A stretch of 64,000 nucleotides of DNA from Heterotrichella gracilis. Its lineage: Eukaryota; Sar; Xanthophyceae; Tribonematales; Xanthonemataceae. The notes beneath the pieces are model-generated. The model worked only from the letters and a program-made list of their open reading frames with translations. It was not told the origin of the DNA and ran no database searches. The position numbers and the translations under genes are program-made. This document shows, one piece after another, positions 1-9,965 of this stretch (position 1 is its first letter; every line of letters starts with the position of its first letter). The stretch covers positions 124,001 through 188,000 of the forward strand of contig JAULBX010029599.1 of assembly GCA_032358255.1 (NCBI GenBank), written 5' to 3'.

Positions 1-1626
1 CTGACCTCCCTCCTTGCAGGAGTGCCTGCACGCGTGCCTGGCTGTGCTGATGAACGTGACGCACAACCACGATGGGGGGAGGGAGCAGGTGGTGGCGGCA
101 GGAGGGGTGGCGGCGGCGCTGGCAGTGCTCAGACACTGGGTGGATATGGACCCAACCACGCCAAGGGGTAAGCGCATGCGGAGGGAATTGGGGGTGCGGG
201 GTTATGTGCTGGAAGTTGCAAAGCACTGTAGGCGTTTGTGGGTAGTGACAGGGACTGTCGCGACCAAATGCGTGTGGGTTTCAGCTGCTGTAGCAAGTTT
301 GGGTCGTCGGTCGGTCATTGCTGGGCCCCTCCAGTGTCTGCCGTCTTTGTTGCAGTATCAGGGGTGACCCCTTGCCACATTACTTGAGTCCCAGTGTCCC
401 AACATGCACACCGCTAAAAGTTTATACTGTAAGATTCAAGGTAAGTTGCAAATACACTAATGATTTTTCGGGCACAGTCCCGATAATCGGGAATCGGATT
501 GTGATCAGATGAATTTCTTATTTTCTTCTTTTCCAATTGCGCACATTTATGCATTGCAGGTGCTGCACGGGCACGGATCCTGTCCGGGATCGACCTCATC
601 AGCGTATCCCTGGGATTGCTCATCAACCTGGTGGAGGAAACCCACGCCAACCGGCGCGTGGTCCAGGCACACCAGGATGCGCCACCTGGCAACGGGGTGC
701 CCCATGTGGGTACTGTGTCGCTGCTGTGCCGGCTGATGGCCATCATGGCGGTGGAGAGGGGTGGGGGTGGGGGCAGGGAGGGCGACGAGATGACTGTTGA
801 GCGGTTACAGGAGCGGGAGGAGCAGGGGCACGCGTCGATTGTAGAGGTGAGGATATGGAAAAGTGAGGAGGAGTATGTTAAACTTACGAGTATAGATCAT
901 AAAAAATTGGAAGGACAAGCTGGGTGGCTATGTATTCGATTATATTTAGCGCATGGAATGATGGCACCTGCATATGTATGCACCGAGAAAATATTCGTGC
1001 TCGGCTTGGAAACCCTTCCTTGTGATCTTGTAATGCGCATTCACCACCAGCACCAGCACCATGCCAGCACGTGACCAGCAACTTGTCCTGCACACCTTTT
1101 GTAATCATCAAGCAATGGTTACAATCATGTGTGCCTGCAGACCATTTGTAATCACCAATCAATGGTTACAATCATGTGTGCCTGCAGACCATTTGCAATC
1201 AACAAGTGATCGTCACAATCATGTGTGCCTGCAGACCATTTGCAATCAACAAGTAATCGTCACAACCATGTGTGCCTGCAGACCATTTGTAATCAACAAG
1301 TAATCGTCACAATCATGTGTGCCTGCAGACATTTGTAATCAACAAGTAATCGTCACAATCATGTGTGCCTGCAGACCTACACCGCGCTGCTCCTGGGTTT
1401 CCTCATCGAGGGCGACGAGGAGCTCCAAAGCAGTGCAGCGGCGCTGCTGCCTGGCCAGTCGCTGGATTGCGTGGTGCGGGCAGTGGAGTGCTGCCTGCAC
1501 TTTTACGTGAACGCGGGCGCCATCACCAAGTCCACAGAGGCCTCCTTGCGCAAGCTGCTGGCGTCACTCAAGCGTGACGTGGCCATGTCGCAGCACCTGG
1601 CATCGCAGCAGTCGGTGCAAATATGA
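1..1626 (+). CDS. WAPL: WAPL cohesin-release factor, C-terminal part (5' end outside window)
   Basis: Three exons are visible at 20-167, 560-846 and 1375-1626. They are phase-consistent and give 228 residues ending in TGA. The family is recognised from its C-terminal WAPL signature: a helical segment with LLINLVEETHANR, then IVE joined across an intron to TYTALLLGFL, then a helix ending in LRKLLASLKRD. This matches the animal and plant WAPL ending (IVEAYSALLLAFL type). WAPL opens the SMC3-kleisin gate with PDS5 and removes cohesin from chromatin. The middle exon carries an acidic, glycine-rich insertion around 750-790 that looks lineage-specific. The last intron is unusual because its acceptor region is a six-copy tandem repeat, listed separately. 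The N-terminal part, which carries PDS5/cohesin-binding motifs in animals, is not in the window. Confidence 0.8.
1101..1376 (+). repeat. Six-copy 47-bp tandem repeat carrying 3' splice sites (WAPL intron)
   Basis: Units begin at 1101, 1148, 1195, 1242, 1289 and 1335, with spacing of 47, 47, 47, 47 and 46 bp. Each unit contains TGTGCCTGCAGAC, that is, a complete acceptor-like CAG. The AG dinucleotides end at 1140, 1187, 1234, 1281, 1328 and 1374, and only the last is followed by the conserved WAPL reading frame. Copies 3 to 6 are more alike than copies 1 and 2, and one copy has lost a C. Confidence 0.95.
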
Positions 1627-2392
1627 ATGGCACGTCTGTCTGTTGTATTGGGGTGAATGCAGCGTAGCGAGTTGCCATGGAGATCGTGCATAATCTAGGC
1701 GGCATGGTTTGGGACTGCATATTTATGCGAAGGTGGGATGTTGGTAGTTCCCTCATGGCGATGACAATCATTGACAGAGTCTGAGCGTTTTTGTATACGT
1801 CTTTTTTTTAATCAACTGAGTACATAGTACGTGCTAAATGCGGACCGGTTCATGCCTCAAAGCATGCATAGCACATTATGCAAATTTCACAGCTGGATAA
1901 TATATATTACCGTAAACAGCGGTGGCTGTGCTGCCATTAACAAGCAGTTTGCCATCAGCTGAAAACAGTGGCTTCACGCGAGTTTTAAGCATGGCATTGT
2001 ACCTGGGCCATTGCCCCTTTGGCTTTTGCCAAACACTAGAGCTCTGTAACAGATGCTGCAACAGCACCGACAGGTCTGACCCAAATGCCCGCGCACAAGG
2101 GCGCAATGATTGTGCATGGCATGCATGCCATATGGCAATGGCATTCAATTTGATACTTTGGAGTGGATGCCACTGCCAGCGGCTGATTGTACAACACTTC
2201 CACCATGCACACAGGCTGGACTCCTCCTCCGAGGCCAGGGGAACTGCACATTGTGCAGCATGCGCAATCTGATGAGGAAGGGTCATCCTCAAGGAATAGA
2301 CTAATCAGCTGTCACTCTGCCAAATTTGTACAAAACCCTAAACAGCAGAATCCAATGTTGTGAGCCTCAGCTTCATCCTCATGGACCTGAGA
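1627..2392. other. Convergent intergenic region
   Basis: This 766-bp stretch lies between the WAPL stop codon and the stop codon of the minus-strand membrane protein gene. It should hold both 3' UTRs. It is AT-richer than the flanking exons. Short open frames on both strands show no family resemblance and no supporting splice pattern, so no gene is called. Confidence 0.5.
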
Positions 2393-3872
2393 TCACACTG
2401 TGGATGGTGGCGCACCAGGTGCAGCTGTCATTTGCAGCGCTGCTGTGGCAGCAGTGCTGGTCTTCTTGCTGGATGACGCGTCACCTGAATGGAGCACATC
2501 CATTGCATTTGAAATGGTTGCCGCAGCATAGCATAGCATTGGTTATATAAGCATTTTCCAGCTGTGATAGGACTGTTACAATGTATGTTTTACCTGTCTC
2601 CTGTTTGAGGAAAGCGCTTTTGCAGAGGATGCAAGCCACGAAGAAGAGGGCACAAAGCAGTGTCAGGATGTACGCAATGATAAAAGTTGCGGTGTAGCAG
2701 CTGAACTGCGATGACGACCAGATTCCAACGTCTTGCCAAGCTTTTGCCTGCAAGAAGGTGCAGGCTGTAAATGATGATGATGATGACAAATCCTCAGTTG
2801 TCAGGTTCAACCAGACACTATGGTTTGAGGCCATCCAACACAGAGTGACACACAGGAAACTTTGCCAGGCCCTGGATATACCATAGCTGGTGCACTATGT
2901 GGTGCTGCAATGGGTTGTGTATGCACCCAGTTGGAACAGTAGATACTTACTGGTCTGTAGGCTGAGTTCAAGACAATGCCGCTCAGAAGCAGATACAGCG
3001 CCGTAAGCATCGAAGACGATAGCAAGAACCCATATCTGCTTGACACAGGCACCACGGTGTGATCGCCATTGGTTTGGCCCAAGGCAAGACTGGTTGACCA
3101 ACATTGTTCTCAGGACTGACAGTACCGCAATACATTCCCCCTCCCTCACGCCCCTTGACAATGTCACAACATTTTTTTGTGAGAGGCATGCATCGTTGGT
3201 TATAGTTGCACTGCATTGTACTATGGGTCAAGCCCCAAACCTCATGGCCCAGCACACTCACCCAAAACCAGCCATACGAGCTCGGAGGATCGTGCTCCTG
3301 CAGTTTTAGCACCAAGTCAGGTACAAAACACTAGGAAGTGGAAAAGCCAGTGCAGAATTTGGTTACGTACTTGAGGAATATTACTAAGGCTGCAATGGTG
3401 TTGCCGATTACCACCAAGAGTGAAAGAACACAGCTGGCAAGCAGCCCATGGAGCAGATATTTGTCCTTGGTTGGAGTTCTTGAGTAGACCTGTCACACGT
3501 TGAACAAAGTCAGGATATTCAGGTGTGAGGTATGTGTGCTTTGAATAACGAACGCTTTTGCATCGACATATATGGGCCATTGGCAGGTCCCACTAGCTAT
3601 AGCCTCCTGGGAAGCGTTTGCCTTGGGGGCACCAGCTGGGCAACTCGCCTTAGATATGTGCCTGAACGTGGCGCCAGCCAGAAAGACGTAAAAGGCTCCA
3701 GACACCTGAGCACAGCAACAGAGTGGGTATCACTTTGGCTACTGTGAACTAGCATACCATGCGGGTGTATCAGCATACATCAGGGGTGGTGGGTTTCAGC
3801 CTCGCCCAATTCACCCACCGTGTTAACAAACCACAAAAACCATAAAACTCTCTGTGGTTTGCTGACAGCCAT
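2393..3872 (-). CDS. Small four-helix membrane protein, family unknown
   Basis: Seven exons (3872-3819, 3705-3649, 3489-3371, 3297-3262, 3035-2951, 2747-2594, 2484-2393) join in consistent phase to a 198-residue protein. The start is the ATG at 3872, followed by MAVSKPQRVLWFLWF, which runs straight into the first hydrophobic helix. Four transmembrane segments are visible: about residues 9-31, about 46-72, near LLSSSMLTALYLLLSGIVLN, and near YTATFIIAYILTLLCALFF. The C-terminal tail is short, polar and Ala/Ser/Thr/Pro-rich and ends PPSTV. The second intron needs a GC donor (AAG|GCGAGT at 3648). The alternative is read-through of an in-frame TGA, which I reject. The four-helix layout recalls MARVEL/CASP-like proteins, but I see no diagnostic residues, so no function is assigned. 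The gene is divergent from the mS34 gene. Confidence 0.6.
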
Positions 3873-4505
3873 ATTAGCAAACGTGCTTCCCAGCTGGAAG
3901 TTGTATAACAGTGCACTGCAGTGGTGCGCTTGTGAACGGTGCTTTGGCCTAGGCAATGCCGCTAGATGCCACTGGCATATTAGGATCGACCCAGCCCTGC
4001 AATCGTGCGTTTAACGAAGTTTATATGCACGCCCAATGCAAATTACACCTCATCACCGAGGATGTCGCTAGCTATACTCCGGTTAAACGACGTACTGCAA
4101 GCAGCGTAAGGGACGTTATCTTTGACTATGAGAGGGTGCACTTGCAAAAATTACGAGACAATTTGTCGCAGAAAATGAAAATTCTTTTTATTTTTTGGTG
4201 GGCAATGCATGCATTGTGTGAAGGCGGCGTTATCGCTCGGGCCGTGCAGCAAACCGACCAGCACAACGCCCAAGTTGTAGCAGCCCAAGTTGCAAACCGT
4301 TCCACCCCTCGAACACAGTGGAACTTCTACGCCGTCGAGTCCCAGGGCATTTCCTATACGCATGCATATGAAAACCCGTATAACTAACTCAGAACTGTAA
4401 CATCGTACGTCTACAAGTGTCAGCCAAGGTCATATGATGCGCACTTGACGAACGAACGCATTCCACGAGATCTGCAGGGGCTGGGGTGGCCCTGGACAAG
4501 AGACA
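3873..4505. promoter_or_regulatory. Divergent promoter region between membrane protein and mS34 genes
   Basis: This 633-bp interval separates two head-to-head start codons, so it should carry both promoters and 5' UTRs. It contains several GCATGC-type palindromes (for example near 4205 and 4362). I see no TATA box at a convincing position. Confidence 0.4.
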
Positions 4506-5108
4506 ATGTTGCTCAGCCGAGTGCTTGCGCAGAGCAAAAAGAACAGTAAGTACCTATCCATTCAGAACTTTTTTTTCTCGTACTTCTATGTCAACATACA
4601 GGAGTGGGTGCAGCTTGCAGCATGCACTTGTCTTCCCGTCGTCAATCTGCATATGTTCAGAAAACATAATGGACCCCACAGTACACCCACCAAACCTTTG
4701 GATGTTCTGCAGTCTTCGAGCTGCTGAACCAGCTGCCCACTCTCGGTGTTGGTGCCAAGGTCAATAGGATAAGTTGGCAGCCAGACTCATTTTGGGTCAT
4801 CCACAAGATCAAGCCCTCCCTGGATGGTAAACATGGTAAAGCGTATGGGATCCTCACGTGGAAAGGTGGGTTCCACACAGCTAGACTTTCTTGCAGTCCC
4901 ACCGGCAAAGTGTTGCCATCGATCAACTATACTTGTGTGCCCACCAGGTGTTCCACAACACACAGAGCCGGTGCGGGTAAATGGGGGTCTAAAAAAGGTG
5001 TGGAGGACGCTAGATGCGCCCGGTCAAATGCAGTGGACATCCATGCTTCCAGAAACTTTGGAGGAACCTGCCAAGGAGGCCAAGGAGGAACAGCTTCTGG
5101 AGAGCTGA
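4506..5108 (+). CDS. Mitochondrial small-subunit ribosomal protein mS34 (MRPS34 family)
   Basis: Three phase-checked exons (4506-4545, 4713-4865, 4948-5108) encode 117 residues. The conserved core reads FELLNQLPTLGVGAKVNR, followed by a segment with DSFWVIHKIKP and HGKAYGILTWKG. This is the pattern of mS34: a family-specific helix, a GVG turn, then a GK-x-W/Y-G-x-L-T-W strand. The C-terminal third is charged (AKEAKEEQLLES) and family-variable. mS34 sits in the body of the mitochondrial 30S-like subunit. The first exon supplies only 13 residues (MLLSRVLAQSKKN), which are basic and hydrophobic and compatible with mitochondrial import. The start is the first ATG giving this frame. The 3' end converges on the HP1-like gene. 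Confidence 0.75.
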
Positions 5109-5503
5109 GCTCACAACTGTTACACTGTCTTTCAGGTCCTTAGACCTTGTTTGCAGCACCACACTGACTGGTGGCCAGCTCGATGCTTACAAGACATTTT
5201 TCATCACTCCTCCATCGGCCTGTTGCTATAGCTTACAAACAATTAAGTGGCAAGGTGGGCGGGACGCGCTTAGCAACAACCAGCGGCAGTGCTAATTCTC
5301 ACAGTAGTCAGACCTTGCATGACTATTAAAACAGGTCCCAGGCATAATTAGGAAGTTCTGGTCAAAAGCAGCAGTAACTAGTGTAGATAGTTCAAAACGT
5401 TTGCACCAAGGAAGTTCGCAGTACCAAGTGATCGTTTGCGCAGGTGGCGCAAAGCGTTAGGTTGCGATTCGCGCCACCGATTCAGTATGCTTGTGGGCAA
5501 CTC
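5109..5503. other. Convergent intergenic region with a short inverted repeat
   Basis: The 395 bp between the mS34 stop and the HP1-like stop contain no gene. An 8-bp perfect stem, GGTGGCGC (5443-5450) with GCGCCACC (5471-5478), encloses a 20-base loop. It could fold in either 3' UTR, but it is not a tRNA. Confidence 0.5.
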
Positions 5504-8500
5504 TCAGTGTTTCCTATGCCTCTTCTTCTCGTTGACCTTGACCTTGGATTCGTAGTACTTCACCAGGTTCACCAGGCAGTGCGGCCTGGCATACAGCTCC
5601 TCGCTGTGCACCATTGCCTTGTAACCATCCTCCCACCTGATTTGAATCAAGATGCGGCCATCCACGTCATCAGCCTTGCGCTTGGCACCTACGCCACCAA
5701 GGGGAAGTCAAGGATGGTACCGGCGTGTATTTGAGCATGCGGTGTACAGACAAGGATATGAAGAACATTTTTTGGCAAGTTGATGAGTGGCACAGGGTCA
5801 CTGATGTAGGAACTATGCATTCATTATTGGCATCGGTTGCTGTGCACCACAGTATGAGCAGCAGCCGCACTAATGCGCATCACTCCCACCTGTGATGGTT
5901 GCATCCGCCCACATCTCTGGCCGCATGTGCGCCTCAAACAGCTGCTGGCTTTCGTCATCTGTGCTGCCAGAGGTGGAGGAGATTGTGACTGGCTCCTGCT
6001 TGATCTCCACCACAGGTTGCTGTGGCAGCTGCTCAACGGGTTGTGGTGGGGGTTCCAGCTCGCCGGCCTACACACGTTGCATGCATCCAGTCAGCTCAAC
6101 TGCATATGTAGGCAACAGCATGCCACCTGCCAGGATAGCGGCAGCCACATGTGCGTTGGCATTATCAACAAGTAGACAACACCGTCAAGCGATTCAGCTT
6201 TAGTGCCAGGCCTCCAAACCACGAGCCACATGCACCCACCTGCTGTGCGTGCTCGTTGCGCCTCGACATCACATCCCCCTGCGAGTCCGTCGCGGCCACT
6301 GCAATGGCCTGCACGCTGCTGGCGGCACCCCCGCCTTGCGACAACTGCCTGTTCTCCACACGCTGCATGGCCTCCCGCGTTGCAATTTGCTGCAGCATTG
6401 GCAACCTGCTGCTCAACTGCTGCAAGAAGGATGGCGCCACAGGCTGCGCAGGCGCAGCGGGTATTTGTGGATCAACTGGGGGTGCAATCGTGGACATTCG
6501 GGCCTTCAACGCATCCCAGGGCCTGCTGGGTGCCTGCTGGTTCTGCTGAAGCTGGGCATGTGCAGGGCCGCTTGCATTGGGCGTGGGCACTGCAACCCCC
6601 CGGTGCTGGACCTGCGGCTGCTGCGGGGCGCCATAGCTGTAGGGCGAGGCAGCAGGCGTGGGGATGTGCCCTGTAAACACATCCACATTGGGGTCAGATG
6701 CTGCATGGCGGCAGTTGCTAGCGATAAGATGCAATGTGCTGTCCCCTCCAGGCAATGCATAGTACTTGGTGCATCGAAAGCAGTGCTGCATTGCAATAAG
6801 GAGTCCAGCTCAGAGTTTGTTCACGTCAGCCCATTTTGGTCGTCAAGATGACAAGCACAATCATATGCATGCATGCACATGAGGGACCTTGTTGACAAGA
6901 GGTTTGCATGGGGCAGAGGCTTGGGCAGCAACCTCAAGCAAGCAAAAGACAGGAACTCTATGCAAGGCATGTGACAGCTGTGATTGCTTTGCAATGTGCG
7001 TTACCTGAGGGCTGTGGAGGCCACGAGGGGCGCACTGTGCCAAACTGGGCCCGCGGTGGGCCTGCCGGCTCTCCAGAGTACACCTGGATGTAGAATGCTG
7101 ATGCCTTGTCCCTGGTTGTTCCAGGGCTGGCAATGGTCAGCAGCGGCTGCGGATCATGAGCACCAACGGGAGCCCCTCTCGGGGCCTCGCCTGGTGGCGC
7201 GCTTGGCGTGTAAGCGGAACCCTGGTCGCCACCCCGTTGCAAGTACTGTGACATGTAGTACTGCGTGTTGGCATCCACTGGCGCCTGGTTGGGCATGCTC
7301 CTCGCTGACAGGCCCATGCTGAGCGGTTGCAGCTGAGGAGGATGCTGTGCTTGTGGAGCGGGGAAGCTTGCTGGTGGCAGGTATGACGGTGGCAAGTAGG
7401 GAGCCATTTCCAATGCACCATATTGGCGATGATACCCATTAGACTGCGGCTGTGCCTGTGGCTGTGGCTGAGGCTGTGAGTATGCCTGCGGCTGTGGGTG
7501 TGGCTGCGACCGTGGGTGTGCCTGTGCCTGTGGGTGTGGCTGCCGCTGAGGATATGGCTGCGGCTGTGGGTATGGCAGCTGGGCATGCACACTGCTGCGA
7601 GCAGGCCCCTCCTGTGCCACCACCAATGGCTCCCTGCGGTACTCATCATGGGAAGGAGTCCATTGCAGTGGGTGCACGGGGGGCCGCCGAGCGCTGCTGG
7701 TTGGTGGCTGGTGTGCTAGGTGCTGGTGGGCAGCCCCTGTGCCTGCCCCGACTCCCGCTGCTGGCTGGAGTGGTGCCGCATACCCGGCAGGCAACTGCCT
7801 GGTGGTCGCTCTGGGCTCAGCTTTCACAGCTTGCCGCTGCTCGGCCGCTCTGTGGTACACCGGGGCGGGTGCGCTGGGCTGGTGCCTGTGGGTGGCCTGG
7901 ATCTCGGGTGAGCCTTCAGTGTCCTGAAAGCTCGCTGCTGCTGCAAAGTCATCAGCTGGCAGGGGCACTGCAGCTGCGGCTGCAAGTCCTTGATGCTGCT
8001 CAAAAAGCGGCATGGCTCGCACAGGACTTAATTCCTGTACCACCGGAAGGTGCGCCTGAGGTTCGGGCCTGGGGTGCGCCGCTGCAGGGAGGTGAGCGCT
8101 GGTGGGCAGGCTCGCGGCCTTGGGGCGCATATCAGCTGCGAGTCTGGTCTCTGCAAACCAGGCTGCAGCCCTCAGGTCTGAGTCTGTTGCTCCCTGGGCG
8201 TTGACTGCTGGCTGCGCACTCCCGCTGGGGCTGGCAAACGCCTCTGGGAGGAACTGTGTTGGCTGGAACTCGGCACCCAAGTCAGGTGCTTCCTGTGTTG
8301 CCGGGGTTTCTTCTGGTTCAGCTGGCTCCAAGGGGATCTCCTCCTCGTCAATGCCCTCGCTGAAGGGGAGCATATTCACCAGCTCCTGGGTGTCCACGTT
8401 GAACTGGTCCCCAAACTTCTGGCGGAACTCCTGCTGGACCCTTGCCAGGGCTTCCTTCTTGGCCTCCCACGCCTGGAAAATCTCCTCGGCACGCTGCGGC

Positions 8501-8709
8501 TGCTGTTTCCTGATGGCGCTTGCTGAGACGAATACTGTGGAGTCTATGGCGTCCCCTTCAAACCCCACTTCGTACTCCACCTCTGACCTCCTGCCCCGCT
8601 TTGTTACCCTAGAGCTGACAATGTAAGGGACAAGAGGCTGGACTGTAGAATCGACGTTGTGCCCCTCCGCTCTCAGTATTGACACCAAGAGGTCACCGTG
8701 GTCCGTCAT
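5504..8709 (-). CDS. HP1-like protein: chromo-like domain, long Q/P-rich linker, chromo-shadow domain
   Basis: The exons are 8709 to about 7009, about 6672 to 6242, about 6067 to 5891, and 5688-5504, giving roughly 830 residues. Near the N terminus, PYIVSSRVTKRGRRSEVEYE followed by VGFEG resembles a chromodomain (the YVVEKVLDRR...EYLLKWKG type). The C terminus is a chromo-shadow domain: ITGAKRKADDVDGRILIQIR, then WEDG, then LYARPHCLVNLVKYYESKVK, ending in a basic tail. The linker of more than 600 residues is disordered, with a PQPQ/PHPQ repeat tract (about 7437-7590) and a KQEP motif. HP1 proteins bind methylated H3K9 and dimerise through the shadow domain. Here the aromatic-cage positions look changed (W to F, and the third aromatic lost), so methyl-lysine binding is uncertain. 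Usual HP1 length is about 200-500 residues. An upstream 5' exon is possible, because an acceptor-like CAG lies just before the chosen ATG. Confidence 0.65.
7437..7590. repeat. Low-complexity tract encoding PQPQ/PHPQ repeats
   Basis: A run of imperfect GGCTGTGGCTGTG-type units on the plus strand encodes alternating Pro-Gln/His/Tyr on the minus strand, within the linker of the HP1-like protein. It is coding, but likely to vary in length by slippage. Confidence 0.8.
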
Positions 8710-9965
8710 GAGGGCCTGCAAGCAACAGATTGGTGAGCTCAAAGCCCAGCATGGCCTTTCATAGCCTGTGGACTTTGCATATGCATGCACTGTCAAGATA
8801 GACAGCAAGTGCTAAAGACGTAGCTCAGACCGACCCAAGTTGAAAGGAAAGTGCAGAAACAGTCTCCTGCTGCCAAACTGACCATGCTGTCGCAAGTGAG
8901 TTTAAACTGCCATAAGGGCAGTTGGGAAATGTGTGAGCGACTTTGCAGTAGTCCGCACTTGTGCGTCAAAGTCAGCTATGCAAGGTGCTCCTGATAACGG
9001 TATAACCGCGGCAGGCGGGAAAGGTTGAACGAAACTCACCTACGCCAGCTGAACGATGGTGTACTGAGGTATGGGTGTACTGAGCTCATCGATTCAACTG
9101 TCAGTGACGAGAAGTGGGACAAAGGGCTGCACACACAGTACAACTAGTCGTTCCGCACACTTGGAAACCAGCGTTGATAGACAAATACAGCTACAAATAA
9201 CGCGATGTCAGCGGTTTGAAAGGCTTGACCGGGTCGTTGACTGACACACATAATTCATTTAATTACAGTGTTCCCCTGGCTACTTTTATTTTTTCCATAT
9301 TGCAGAAAAGTAATTGATGCCTTGAACTTCAAGTTGAAGCCCAGCACAAAGCAAGCAACAAACCTCTGAGTTTGACATGCATAATAGCAGTAGTGCTTGA
9401 TAGACAAATAGTTAGGTAGATAAATGTTGAAATACAGGAAGGAAATGCAGAGGAAATGCCCATCTTGTCAGGCTCTGTAAGAGTTCATTATTTTTTAGAA
9501 AACAAAGAATAGCATCTTTACCAGGTGTGCCTGCTGCGCAATGCGCACTTGAAATAACTTCCTTCTGCCATGGCAAGTGCGCATCCCAGTCCGCTGCCAG
9601 CCGGCGCGGGTGCACATGAACCTGTTGGTACCACGTGGTGTGAATTTGTGTGAACGGATTCGTGAACCTGTTGGTTGTGTGGATTGCATGAACGGATTCA
9701 TGCCGTGCATATGTGGGCTAAGCCATGGTATACAGAGCTCTCAGTGCTGCATCATAGATTGTAACATTGTGTAAATTTTCCTGCATGAGGCACACCAACT
9801 GTGCAGTAGGCACACCCATTGGACCTCAGCTACAAATCAATTATATGGTAAAGCAGTACACGGCAAGCAAATTTAGGCCTAAAAGAACATGGTTCCAACA
9901 AAATCAGTTCGTTGTACGGATCACTCCCGCAATAACTGAATAAAAAACTTTGTCAATAAAACCAT
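8710..9965. other. Intergenic region upstream of the HP1-like gene
   Basis: These 1256 bp lie between the HP1-like start and the stop of the M11 peptidase gene. They should hold the HP1-like 5' UTR or first exon plus promoter, and the M11 3' UTR. Around 9612-9702 there are short direct repeats (TGAACCTGTTGGT twice, GAACGGATTC twice). No gene is supported. Confidence 0.5.

Noticed and set aside
1101-1376. Regular 47-bp repeats resembling a CRISPR array
   Set aside because: The units are contiguous near-identical tandem copies without unique spacers and lie in a nuclear intron.
3490-3705. In-frame TGA that could encode selenocysteine in the four-helix membrane gene
   Set aside because: The TGA lies just before a good acceptor (CTGAC branch-like site and GTGTGACAG). 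A GC-donor intron of normal length removes it and keeps phase, and no SECIS-like element was recognised.
5443-5478. GGTGGCGC...GCGCCACC inverted repeat as a tRNA or other RNA gene
   Set aside because: There is only one 8-bp stem, no anticodon or T-arm pattern, and the span is too short for a tRNA.
6165-8626. Long plus-strand frames opposite the HP1-like gene (for example 7452-8204)
   Set aside because: They are antisense shadows of the low-complexity linker; the minus-strand frame carries the chromo and chromo-shadow homology.
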